The translations under genes and the position numbers were made by a program. Below, piece after piece: positions 1 through 13,300 of a DNA stretch of 64,000 bases. Below the pieces are notes generated by a model. The model worked only from the letters and a program-made list of their open reading frames with translations. It searched no databases and had not been told where the DNA came from. Location of the stretch: positions 12,094,464 through 12,158,463 of the forward strand of contig NC_019879.2 in assembly GCF_002234675.1 (NCBI RefSeq). The letters are read 5' to 3'. The DNA is from Oryzias latipes. Lineage: Eukaryota > Chordata > Actinopteri > Beloniformes > Adrianichthyidae. The first letter of the stretch is position 1; every line of letters begins with the position of its first letter.

Positions 1-18
1 ACACACACACACACACTG
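1..18. repeat. (AC)n microsatellite, cut by window edge
   Basis: Perfect AC dinucleotide run at the very start of the window. It probably continues to the left. Confidence 0.9.
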
Positions 19-249
19 ACATAGTATAGCAGATAAAGGGAATCCAGCCGCCTGGCAATCCAGTCAGATACCCAGAACAGGGCTAGCAGGACCGCCCCAC
101 GGTTCCCAACGCCAAAGAGCAGAGAGGCACAGTAACACATAGAGAGCAGGCCTCAGCCCAGCCAGGAGGATAGCCCTGTGCCCAGCATGGGACACCACCC
201 CCAGAGAGTCCCCCAGCCCCAAACGAGCCGCCCACCACCACCCTGTAGT

Positions 250-430
250 CCAGGGGTGGGCAAAGTACAGCCCGCGGGCTCGATCCGGCCCGCCTCCTTG
301 TTTGGTCCGGCCCACTGAACAATATCAGACCCATGTTTTATTTTGTTTTTTAAATCTGGCCACACGATCAAGACGTGACATTTTCTTCCCCCCTTCTGCA
401 GTCTGTGCTCCAACCTGAAACCCTCTCAAA
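250..430 (+). mobile_element. hAT-type transposon end fragment
   Basis: Position 251 onward begins CAGGGGTGGGCAAAGTACAG followed by alternating GGCCCGC/GGTCCGGCCC. This is the typical terminal layout of vertebrate hAT (Charlie/ZBED-like) elements. No matching right terminus or 8-bp duplication was found nearby, so this is a fragment. The element class is inferred from the terminus only. Confidence 0.55.
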
Positions 431-734
431 ATCTCTGTCAAACAGAAGAGAAGACAAACTTCCCTTTCTACGTCGCAGTTCATCTTTCCTGGTTTAGCTC
501 ATTCTTTTAAAGCGATTATGCTGTTTCTTTTAAACAGCGCACCCTGTTCTGGGTCCTGATTGGCTGGAGACCCTGTCAATCAATCTCCACCGTCCGTGCC
601 GTGTTTCCTGTTCAGATCAGAAATCTGTGATCAGATCTTTGTTTTCATTCTAAGATCCTGGACCTAATTTCTATAAAGGTTTGAGAATTCAAACAAAAGA
701 AAAGGGTGAAAATGTTCATGTCTGTGTGAGAAAA

Positions 735-812
735 GTGCATTTAGGCAGTGAGGAGTTTTACTGCCATAAACGTCTGGAATCAGACTCCGTGGATTTCAAC
801 AATCACGGTTAT
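735..812 (+). repeat. Short dispersed repeat (family S), copy 1
   Basis: The block around AGTGAGGAGTTTTACTGCC followed by a GATTTCAAC-type stretch recurs, in reverse orientation, near 28575-28680 and more weakly near 27290-27375. It is an old non-coding interspersed repeat with no protein. I cannot name the family. Confidence 0.45.
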
Positions 813-1384
813 CAAGATCAATCAAGAGGCCCTAAATGTCTAAGGTGCAGTCAAAATTGGCGGGTGGGGCACTGAGAAGACATCTCAAAATGCGCATGCT
901 ACTCATAGTAGTTTTGTTCTGTGGGCACAAATGAGTTTTACTAACCTAGCAGCTCCATATTTAACATCACCCCCCCCCCCTTTTTTAAATACTAAAGTTC
1001 TGTGATCATCAACGGTTTACTTTGATTTCTTAAAGAATAATTCTCTGCTGCTACTGCTGCAGAGGTTTATTCATTTTGGTCTTGTTCCGTCTGCTAATCA
1101 GCACCACAGCTATCTTTTATTATGGTAGGAGTTAGACGGACTTCCAATTTTTGTTTTGAAATCAAGATATGAAGGTGGTTGGGGCCCCAAAATGTCCCTC
1201 AGGGATTTTACATAAAGTTTCCAGACAATTTTAGGTTCTTCAGACAGCTGCTTACAAAAACAGGCGTCTAAATTCTGGTTTATATTAGCAGTTTTCTAAA
1301 TCCGGACTAGAACACACTATGGATGAAACCAACAGTTCCAGCTGCTGGTTTGCTGTCAGAAGAGACCTCAAAGCAGAATTTTAC

Positions 1385-4300
1385 CTTTTACCCTCTCTTT
1401 GAAGCTGGAAGGATCGAGTGCCAGAACAGATGGGCTGACCAGGTCCTGCAGAAACAGGCAGAAGCTCTCACTGAACACCAGTCCACGTAGAGAGGAGGAC
1501 ATAATGAGGAAGAAGTGGAGGCAGCACCTGTATGAACTCCAGGATGCCGTCAGCAGAATGATGGCCTTCATACTCGTGAACAGAGGAGCCATTAAAGATG
1601 ACTGTGGTGGGGTAAGCCTGGATGTTGTACTGAGATACCAAAAGATACAATCATGTTGTGTTCTTAATGCAGGCTGGAGCGTATGGAAGCGATTCTGTAG
1701 CATAATTAAAAATAAACGTCAAAACCAGAAATGCTTTTTCATTTTCAAAATGAAGCTGCATTTTTTGACTCAAAATTAAAATGAAAAAGCAATCCGCCAA
1801 AATGCTTTTTCCTTCTCTTTTTCAACACAGCTTATTCTCTCACTTAATTCAAATGATAATGAAAATGGTATTTGACATTTCATTTTTAAAAAGTTCTCTG
1901 GTAAATGTGTAGCAAAATTGATTTAGAAATGTCTAATTTGACAATTTAAATGGATTCACAGAAATGCTTTTTAATTTTCAAAATGTAACAGCAACAAATG
2001 ACTCAAAATGAAAATGAAAAATCAGTACTTCAAAATGCTTTTTCATTTTATAATTAAAACCGCTTATTCTGTGTCATAATTAAAACGAAAATGCAAAGGG
2101 GGGGATGCATTTTCATTTTAACATCCACCCTGCAAATAGTGTCGCATAATTCAATTCGATTTAGCATTTCCTCCTTCGGACGCACCGCAGTTCGTCGAAA
2201 CTCCCCCCACCGGACAACCTTTGTCTTCGGACCGGCAGCCGCCCCGCCTCCCCTCTGGAAATGCTAATTTGAATTGAATTATGCGACAGTTTCACAGTGG
2301 ATGTGAAAATGAAAATAAAATCCCCTCTTGGCATTTTCGTTTTAATTTTGACACAGAATAAGCGGTTTTAAGTAGAAGTGAAAAAGCATTTTGAAGTTTT
2401 GATTTTTCATTTTCATTTTGAGTCATTTGATGCAGTTACATTTTGAAAATGAAAAAGTATTTCTGTTGTTCCATTTTAATTGTCAAAATAGACATTTCTA
2501 AATGAATTTTGCTACACATTTACCAGGGAAGTTTTTGATAATGAAATGTTAAATACCATTTTCTTTATCATTTTAATTAAGTGACAGAATATGCGCTGTT
2601 GAGGAAGGAAATGAAAAAGCATTTTGGTGGATTGCTTTTTCATTTTCATTTTGAGTAAAAAAAATGCAGCTTCATTTTGAAAATGAAAAAGCATTTCTGG
2701 TTTTGACTTTTAGTTTTAATTATGCTACAGAATCGCTTCCATAGGAGTGGACCATGGAGGAGGTCCATGACTTTACCGTGGAGCAGAGGTTGTGGTGGAT
2801 GGTGCAGTCCAGAGTACCAAACTTTATCTGTCCGGCCAGCTGGATTGAGGCTTTTCTCAGCTCGGGCAGCAGGGCCCGGCATGGGGGACACCACTGCACA
2901 GAGGGGGGAGGATTTTTGAGAACACACAATCACACACAAACAACTTTATGACCCACTCTGATGAACATTGTATTTTGGTGTTTTTAACATGTTCTTGTGG
3001 CATTTTTCTGATGATATAAGACATATATAAAGAAATGTAAACATAAAATTGCATTTTGGAATGATTCTTTATTCAAATTGTTGTAAATCAGGAGCAGACA
3101 ACAAAATACTGTTTGAAAAATATTGTATTTGTTACGTAGAAAATACGACTGATGGAGCTCCCTGCTCTGCTCCTTTCTGATGCATCCACTTTTAGACAAA
3201 TAGATCCATGTACGTCTTTGTTTTCCTCCTCTGAGCTGGAATCTGGATCTAAACTGCACGGATGGATAGCTCTGATATTGCTCACCATTTTTGTTCTACC
3301 GCTAATGTTTGCGTGGGGTTGTAAGGGGAACACTTTGAAAATAAATCAAAAGATGATCGGAGTGGAACTACAGAGTGAAACTCCCACTTTTGTTCTCAAA
3401 CCAGATACAAAGCAGGAAGGACCAAATCCTGCAGTTCCTCCCAAGACCACTGAAGGCTGGTGTCAGAAAGGAGCAATTCTCCATTGACTCCCATGTTAAA
3501 GCTTCAGATTTTAAAGCAAAAACAAAACATATAAATAGCCTGGTGTTGAAAACTTTTTTTGTAATTCCAAATAGTCCCTATGTATCCTTTAAAAAGCAGG
3601 TTTCATGGTGCCTTTGGTCCCTCTGCTGCTCTCTATCACCTTATGTGGAAGCAAACAGGGAATGTAAACAGTTAAACCAAAACCACCCAAAAGAATGAAT
3701 GAACAGATTTTAGCCACTTGAAAGCGCAAAGATGGGTCCCACAGAACTAATGTTTGATTATCAGATCTGGTCATGCCAACACTAGTTAAGTTATTTTTTC
3801 TCAACTAAAGACCTTTTTGTATTTAGACATTTTTTCTTTAGATTAAAAAATATATATATACGGCAGCCTCGGGAGCCAGTTTTTCCACACAAGGGTAAAA
3901 CATCTCAACACGGCAAAGGTCCAGTCAAAGGAGGCTACTGAAGATCCCTGTGGTGATGCTGTCAATAAGTGAGCATGTATGGTCTGTGGAGCTGCTGGCA
4001 ACTAATGACTTCTCAGGTTCACCTTCAGAAAAGCTGTTCCTTTCTATAAATCAAATAAAGTGGTCTTTAACTTGACTGTATTAAAATACTGGATGTCTTC
4101 GCATGATAAGAACATTTTATAAAATATAATCAATCATTTAAGGCACAATTTTTCAAGGAGAATAAAATTATTTCCATGCTGAACCAAAAAAGTACAAACC
4201 GGAGCAAAGAAATCCACCAGCCAGGGTTCCTTCCTGTCAGAGGGGAAGTTGTCCGGCCTCAGGGTCGTCACATGGGCACGAACGCTGTCCTTTGCAAAGG

Positions 4301-7300
4301 CTGCGATGTTGTACAACACATCTTTACCTGCAAGAAGACACAATGTCACAAAAATACACACGTCACAAAAACAGGCAGAGAGGGCAAAGGTACAGATGAG
4401 CGTTGAACTATCGTAGAAAATATGCTGGGCTCCGTGCTCCACTCCATTCTGATGCATCCACTTGCAGACAAACAGATCCACGAACGTCTTTGTTTTCCTC
4501 GTCTGAGCTGGAATCTGGTACTAAACTAGATAGCTCCAATATTGCTCGTCATTTTTGCGGCACCAGTAATGTTAGGTTGGGGGTGTGAGGGGCTGTAAAC
4601 TAGACCTAGACAGGAAGTGGGAGTAGGCTTAGTCCATGCTAATGTTCCCGGGAATGCTTTGTAAATAGATCAAAAGAGGATCGGAGTGGAACTTTAATTC
4701 TGCAGGAATAAAAAGATCCGGCAGGTGAAGCGTAGACAGATGCAAGACAGAGAAGATCCAGTACTGACCATGGTGGATCTCAAAGTCGTGGATCCCCAGA
4801 CCTTTGAAAACAGCCACACAGGGTTTGTGGATGTAGAGAGAATGACACAACTCTGAGTCGGCGACACAGTCCACTCTGCCGATCTGGACACAGAAAAACA
4901 GTCTGTTAGCAGGAAAACAGCCAAAAACGTGGAGTGGGACAGACGGACTGAAGGTACCTGTATGTGGTCATTTCGCAGAAACGCTTGGAGCTTCTTGTAC
5001 TCATTTGTGGTGGAACTTCTGTCTCTAAATGTGAAGCTGATTAGCCAGCGGTGATGGGCCAGTTTCTCCTGCACATGAACATATTTAAACATGTATTTTT
5101 AAGCTAACCTAGACACGTGTGCTAAAGCAGTGGTAATCTGAGAGATTTCGTTTTTTTTTGAGTACCTCAAAACTCTCTGCAGTCAGCAGCTTCAGATCTG
5201 GTAGATGGTTTAGGACCTGGTTGTAGATCTCTTTACTGTCGAGAGTCTTGATCCACTGAAGCACATAAACAGAGGCAGAGCTGCAGCGATAGAAAATACA
5301 CTTCTGCAGTACTTCACTGGTTCAGGTCTTACCAGTACACTGCCTTCTTTATCCAGAGAGCTTCCAGGGGGGAAAAAGGCTGTCGCTCCACTCACCACCT
5401 CAAGGAGGAGGATTAATGTTAAATACCAGCACTGCACAATGCACCAACACAATATGAAACTTATCAACAAGCAGAACAATTAATGGGACAAATGAGAGAA
5501 ATCTGATGTCAAAGCAAAGAAGCAGTTTGCAGATGATGATGTGGTTTATTTGACCTTTAAGCAGAGCATAAACAGAGCTCTAAACAATCAAATATTCCTG
5601 AAAGGAAACAAGTTTTTGACAGTTACCTGGAAACTGTCACAGAGCTGTGGCTGTACGGTGCAGTCTATCCATCCCATCTTCACCAGACCTTCCTTCATGC
5701 AGACACACATGGATCAAATTAATCAGATAAGATCAGTTTCTTAACCACTGTCTAAAGAATCCTGATGTTTTCAGACTCTCTGCCACTTATCTAAAGATAA
5801 TACACAGATTGAGGACACATGCTTCTCTGCGCATCAAGACCGTCTTTGACTTAATGTTGTAAACTAGCAGAAGAAAAATGAGGCAAGTGTTGTTCTAAGG
5901 CCTTGGTGTTTTATTCCAGTTCTTGCTCTTTGACCTCAACTGGTTCCTTATAGCAACTGGCTGCTCTACTGAGTCTGGTTCTGCTGTAGGCTTGTCTCTA
6001 TTCATCCATTTAGAGCGAGTTTCTCCTTATAGATGCCCAGTAGCCTCCCAAAATGCTTTCATTTAATCTGTTGGTTGTTAACATAGGCCATCATTAGAGT
6101 TCTAATAGTTTGGCTGCACTGGAATCATCTGGATCAATTTGGAATTGCGTTCTTTCAACTAAACTGGATGGGAAGAATTCTCACCAGCATTCCTGCCAGC
6201 TTCTGTCTTGTTCTTGGCTCCAGACAATCTTAGAGACAAACACATGAGGAACACAAAAAAACATTAAAATGACATTAAAAAATTTTAAAAACAACAACTA
6301 TATGGTAAACGTGTGTCTCATGACACCAGGTGAGCACAGACGCTAAACTTTCCACTGGGAGCTGTGAAGAGTTTGTGGCAGACTGATGTTTACCTCCTGT
6401 GTCAGAGCAGAAGGTGATCAGCCAGCCCAGCCCTGACAAAAACGACTTCTCAATCTCAGTGAAGACGTTCCCTGAAAAGGTGAAGATCTAGTCACAAACA
6501 CTTCATTACAAAGAAAAAGATTTTTAAAAAGTGGATCTCAGCTGAGGTTGTAAGGGTCACAGTCGTATCTCACCCTGCCAGAGCTGAGTGACGGTGGTGG
6601 TGATGAACTGCATGGCAAAACCAACCAGATCGTCTCTGGTGCGCTCTCCATTAAACTTCTCTGGTCTCTGCAGAAGCAAAAGTAGTTATTGATAATTTAC
6701 GACAGAACATCGCTGTGGCTGCAAAATCCAGTTCAAAACTTGAGGAAAATGTGGTTTACAGGCTACGACTTCTAAGTCATGGCAAAGAGAAAGACGGGAA
6801 CACCTTAGAAACCCAAAGTATGGGGCTTCTAGTGGTGGAAATGCCATATAATGTTCATGAGACGGAGTGAAAAACAAGATTATTGGTGGTAAATGCTGTA
6901 AACACACACACACTGTGTACAGAGGAAACACAGGACGAGGAGATTCATGAATCAGCTCAACCGCATTTATCTAGCTATGCTTCTCAGGTTCCACAGCCCA
7001 GCACAATTTCTCAAACTACCGTAAGTAGCATTTTAAAGAAAGTATTCAATCGCCGATTGGAAGATTGCAAGTTCGAGTCCCGACTTGTCTGCCCATGAGT
7101 CGAAGTGGCTCTGAGCAAGACACTTAACTCCACATTGCTCCTGGTGGTTATAAGTTGGCGCCAGTGTTTGGCAGTGGAGCCGCCATCAGTGTGTGAATAT
7201 GTGTGTGTATGGGTGAATGGGACTGTAACTGTAAAGCTGTAAAGCGCTTTGGGCCTTCGAGGGAGGTAAAAGTGTTTTACAAGTAGACGCCATTTACCAT

Positions 7301-10300
7301 CTACCATTTAAAATGACAAGATGAGTAAATGCGCACACGCCCTTTAAGGTTCGGACTGAAAAAGAACTAAAACGTCAAACTGAACGTGCATTGGTGGCAG
7401 TTTACCTAAAGACCACAAGACAGATTCAAGTGTCAATGAATGTCAGAAAAAGCAGCAAACATTTTGACTATTATCACCCTCCAACCCCCCCCTCTCTCTA
7501 GCGTCCCTCTCTCTTCTTCCCCTCTTTCCTTTTCCGTCCGGTCCAACACCAAAGATTTTCAAACATGATTGAAATTAATAAAGTTTGGCCTCAATTACAA
7601 AAGGGGTTTATTCAGACATACCTTTGGTTTGTCTGAAGATGAATAACCCCTGTTGTTAAAATAAAATATGTCCAACACAAGAGGCCCTCAGCTCTCATCT
7701 GTTTGCCTAGCTGTTGGACAGGACAAGTTAAAAAAAAAACAAAAAAAAAACAAAACATTTTGACTTGTTTGGCTTGAGCACTTTTGTATTCAGCATCATA
7801 CACCAATGATTTATTGGAAAGTCACTTACAATAATATCAACTCAAACAGATTTCCATGGCTGACGAGACTAGCTCTTCTCACGTTACCTGTTCACTAAAG
7901 TTACTAAAAACTCAGTGAATATCTGTGCTTTTTAACTTCTGACTTCTGATTTAGAAAACCAGAGGAATTGTAAAAAGAACAGACAGAAGAAAAAATTTAA
8001 AATGGAATAAGAGGCCAATCCTGGCTGTTCGGACTAGAAAGGATGTGGAAAACAAGTGTTTCTGCTAAAACAACAGCAACAAAATCTGCTATAAAACATG
8101 TTTGGAATGCAAAGACAATCCTCTGCTGATAACCCGCATTCTACACCACAGATTGTAGTGGCAAACTGCAGTGACAACTACATACAATGGAGGAATTAAG
8201 TATTTTATTCCCAAGTAACCATCAAGAGTTCTGGTCCACACAGACCAGTTAGACCAGGGGGGTCAAACTCATTTTGGTTTGGGGGCCACATTTAACCCGT
8301 ATGATCCCAAGTGGGCCGGACCAGTAGATAAGATAAATAAGATAAAGATACTTTATTGATCCCAGCTTGGGAAATTGGGTTGTTGCAGCGTCGGCGTTAG
8401 GCTCAAGATACAAACATACACACAATAGACGACAACAGAGGACCAGAACCATCAATCGGAAAGAAACATCAGTGAATAAAAACAGTTGTATTGCGTGACA
8501 CATCAGGAGAGAAAAACAGACAGACCATAATGACTTTATCTATTGCACATGGATGACAAGTCATAGAGACCAATGGAGTGAGGTATGAAAGATCTCCTGA
8601 AGCGGTTTGTGTGACAGCGAAGCTGCCTTAGCCTGTTGGAGAAGGAGCTCCGCTGACCTTCCAGTACAGGATGGAGAGGATGCTCAGGATTATCCATGAT
8701 GGATACCAGCTTATTTAAAGTCCTCCTCTCCATCACAGATTCAAATGTGTCCATTTGACAACTGATTACGGAGCCAGCTCTTCGGATCAGTTTGTTCAGT
8801 CTATTACTGTCCCTAGCAGATATGCTGCCCCCCCAGCAGACCACCGAGAAAAACAGTAACATAAAAGTAAAAAAACAGCTTCATTCACAGAGACCAATGG
8901 GTCTCAAATAAAATGCATTTCACTTAAAAAAAAGGGTTTATTCAATTTTATACAGTCTGAAAATTTTACATCTGACACTGAAGCAATCCTAATAATAAAC
9001 TCAAAAGGGGCTACGGGAAAAAATGAAACACAGGATTCAGATCCTGGGCAGAAACATATTTACTGTCATTCAAGTGTGCAAAACACAATGAAATGTCCAA
9101 GAATCTTGTCCTGGTTTGCTGCCTGAATTTTGTGGCAACACCTGTCGTCTTCCTGACCTTTGAGGGACAGTGAACAGACTGACATCACATGACCGTCTGG
9201 TCACATTATCCAGCGCAGGAACTAGAGAGCTGACTATGTCATCAGCTGTTGTTGTGTCAATCAACTCAAGAAACTCCGCTGTGACGGCCTTTTTAACACC
9301 TCTAATATTATGCAATATCTGTATCTGTGCTTTCATCAAGTGACCAAAAATACAATTAATGACTGGATTCCTTCATTTGGCGCCCAAGTCTCCTCAGAGA
9401 TGTTTTATCTGCAATTGTAATCCTTTACAGATTTATGCTAGTAAAGCAGCTGAACTGCTTTTTTTGGGGCACTAGACTTCTGCAGCCTTCAGTATTTTTC
9501 AATAAGATCACCATCCGAAAATGGTTTGGATGTTTGCTCCAACTTTTTTGCAATAGGGTGTCTGTCACTGCTCCATCACTGACGTTACGGCTGCAGTAAA
9601 TGCAGACGGTTGTTTTTTCAGTCCAGCTAATAGTTGGTAAATCTTTGCTTTTCTTAACTCCAAATGGTAAAACGTTTCTTTATGGTGAGTCTCATTGTGG
9701 TGCTGAATGTTGTATTGTTTGAGTACTGCGACCTGTTGATGACATACCAAGCATACAGGTTTTGCATTCAGCTCCGTCAACAAGTAAAACTCTTTCCATT
9801 TTCCTGGAAAGCTCAGCACTTCACTTCAACCTTTTTTTTCTTTTTGACAACATTTTGGTCATTAGGGTGTCACTACTGATCATTCTTTTAGCAGTGTAAC
9901 AGTGGTGAAGCTCACGAGAAACCAAACTACATCGTACACAGAGCTGTTAGGTTTCGCTTTTGGCACATGCAAAGATTTTCTGTTTCACCTGTTTGGCTTT
10001 TCCTTTGCTCCCCCTAGTGGCGGAATTGCACATTTTGGTTATTTCTTTAAAAAATCCTAACTCGCCACAGGAAGGGACTTGAAACGTGCTACTTTTTTTA
10101 AACATCCTTATAATTTTTACTCTTCATGACTGGGCCGGATATAACCATCTGGCGGGCCGGACACGGCCCGTGTGCTGGATGTTTGACATCCCTGAGTTAG
10201 ACTCTCCTAATCAACCCGCACCTGAATTAAAGACGCCTGTTTGAACTGCTCACCTGTAGAAGAGTCACCTGTCCACAGAATCAGTCAGACTCAAACTCTC

Positions 10301-13300
10301 CAACATGGAAAGACTAAAGAGTGGATTTAAGGGAGAAGATTGTAGACCTGCACAAGACCAGAACGGACTACAACACCATCAGCCAGAAGCTGGAGGTTAA
10401 GGTGACAACTGTTGTGCCAAAATACAGGAATTACAGGGACTCCAAACCAGATCTGACCTGGTGGGGTTGACATAATCATGAAAATGGTGAGAAATCAACC
10501 TAAAACAATAGGGCAGGAGTTGATCTCAAAGCAGCTGGAACCACAGTCACCAAGGAGACCATTGCTGATATTTTACGCTGAAATGGTTTAACATCTTACA
10601 AACCTCACAAAGCCCCCCCTGTTTAAGAAGTCACATGTGCAGGCCCAACTGAAGTTTGTCAATGAACGCCTTCATGATTTAGAGAGTGATTGGGAGAAGG
10701 TGCCACGGTCAGATCAAACCAAAACTGAGCTCTGTGGCATCAATTCAACCAAGCATGGCGGTGGAAACATTATGGTCTGGGGGTTTTTATCTGGAAAGAG
10801 GTTTCTTCAATTAAATACAATTAAATGTATATAAACTCTTTAAAGCTGATTTTTTTTTCTAGCTCTCACTGTTCAAATGAAGCTACCATTAAAATGACAG
10901 ACTGTCAATTACTTTTTAATTGGGCAAACTCACAAAATCAGCAAAGGATCAAACACTAATTTCATCCATTCTGCACGCAGAACAATGCACAGTACCACAA
11001 ACTAAGGCAGTGCAAGCTTGAACAAAGGCTACCCCCACGTCGTCCTTATTGTAATGCTTTGCTCTCTAAATGTTATTCAGGAAGATGCAGTGTAGTTTGT
11101 TTTAATTCCATGAAAAATAAACCCCTTTTTTTCCTGATGTTTTTCATAAAGAATGATACAAGCTTGATACATTTTGGCGGAGTATGTAAACGTATATATA
11201 GGCTCAGCTGCAAGTAACTGTACTAGTACTTTCCAAACGACACTTGAACCGTCAGAGCCTAGTGCTGTGTGGATGCTTTTGAGGATTCTCAAATTCTCAG
11301 AGGGTTCGCCTATGCCTTTGGGCGCTGGGGGGCCCCCTGAAGGAGTTTGCATGAATTGTTATCAGTTGAATACATCCATCCATCACAGTTTAGAAACACT
11401 GACGCTGCTGTGTGGATGGTCCCACCTGTCCTGCTCTGTAAATGTACAGGCTTGGGTAGCTGGTGACGCCTTTCCTCCTGCAGAGGTGGTTGTTGTCTCC
11501 GCAGTTTACTGCACCAATCCGGATCACTCCATCCATTTCTTTGGCGAACTCCCTCCACTGTGACACCAAAAATAGGTTTGATGGGTTCAATTTATGATTT
11601 TTGTAATACAAAACAACAAAGAACTAAGAACTCATACATTTTTATTATCCTTTTATAATGAGGAGTAACAAACAAAGAAAGGCCTTTTATTTGGTTTTAT
11701 TTAACCTGGCGTGATGTAATAAAACAATACATCAATTTTTTCTTAAATTTAGCACAACCCGTTGTATGCAATAGGAATGCAAAGACTAACTTTCTCCAAG
11801 ATCTGGTTCAATGGTGTAACAAACGGTTCAGTTTTAAACCCAGAATTGTGGCATTCCAACTGTACATGCATCTGCACACGTCTCTGTGCACAAGCCTATG
11901 CGTGCAGACGTTTGTGTGCATATCTTTGTATATGTGAGTGTTTGCATCATTTCTCCTCTATGATCAATTTTCAAACAGTTGGCACTTCCATGTATTGAAA
12001 GAGGACGCCATCCGTACATCGCTACCATCTCCCAGCCCTTGATTGGTCAAAGTTCAGCTGTTTGACATTCAAGCAGTCATAAGTTCGACTGGTTGAACTG
12101 TCAACACATGTTCAATGAACGCCCAAAACGGACTTAAAAAATTGTGTAGCCATGCATGGACACGTTAGTTTTGAACGCTGAGGCTTCAGACCTCAGCTCA
12201 GGTTTACAGGCATTTACATAGACTTTTCATTTAAAGCGGTCGCTAGAACGCCATGTGCCAAGGCCGGTGTGTACGTAGCTCGACTCAGACCAATCACTTC
12301 TTACTGACTGAATTGACGTCATTTGGTTGGAGCCAGAAGAAAGCCATTTTCCATTAGTGGTGTTACAATCACTCTGTCCAGTTTCATTTCCAGTCAGTGG
12401 TTTGCATCCATGTCTCTGTGTGCATGTTTGTGTACCTGTGTGTGTGTGCATTTGTTCGTGTGAGATCAGTCTCAGTTTCTTTTTGACTGGTGTCATGGTT
12501 GGTTCTCTGTAGCTGTCTTCACTTGTTGCCCAAACTGTTGTATCTAGGTATAGGCGATATATCGGTGTCAGTATCGGTATTGGCCGATATTTGCATAATT
12601 TGAGTTTATCTGTGTCTGCCCCATATTAAAAAGATCTGCCGATATTCTTCTGACTGTTTTCTGACACCCTTTCTCTTTTAAATGTATACTTGGTCCAATT
12701 AGATCCCCGGCAATAGGGAGCTTATGTTTTACAGTTATATCCAGGAAATGTAAACCTTGTGTGAATGTAGACACTTAAGTATCGGTGTCTGCAAATCTTG
12801 GCCATCGGCCACAGTTGCAGGGGAAATGTCTGTTATCGTATCGGACAAGAAAAAATGATATCGGCCCATCCCTAGTCTTGTTGTACAAAAATTGGCAATG
12901 AAATGAAGATGAGAGTCTTGGGATATTTTCCTGCAAAAGTCTATCTGCATGTTAAGAGCGTTTTTTATGTATTAGTGTTATATTACCGTAGGAGCCAGCT
13001 GGTGACAGTGTGAGCAGCGTGGAGAGTAGAAGTTGACAAACCAGAGTTCTCCAGAGTTTACTGCCGCTTCTGCAACAGACACACTCCACCTTAATACCCA
13101 CAGTTAAGATGTTATGTTCATAGCAGTCCTATTTTTCAGAGATTTAAAGCACTTTCATGACCTTAAAAGATGACTCCGTCATTTAAATCAATTTAATTTC
13201 CATTGTTGTGTTTTTATTTTTATTTTTAAAGTCTAACTCCGATCATCTTTTGATCTAGTGTACCCAGTGGTCTTTTAATTATGATGATCCCATTTGTGGA

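Larger units (their letters stand above)
8255..10194 (-). mobile_element. hAT transposon, non-functional, with 8-bp target duplication
   Basis: The left terminus CAGGGGGGTCAAACTC begins at 8255. The right terminus ATGTTTGACATCCCTG ends at 10194. Both are followed inward by GGGCCGG-rich subterminal sequence. The perfect 8-bp direct repeat AGTTAGAC (8247-8254 and 10195-10202) brackets it, as expected for the hAT superfamily. Inside are a LINE fragment (8322-8865) and a decayed transposase piece (9565-9819). It lies in the dnajc10 intron 6668-11425. Confidence 0.88.

Noticed and set aside
7060..7090. tRNA gene suggested by GTTCGAGTCC
   Set aside because: Only a B box is present. There is no acceptor stem or A box, and the downstream body is a SINE.
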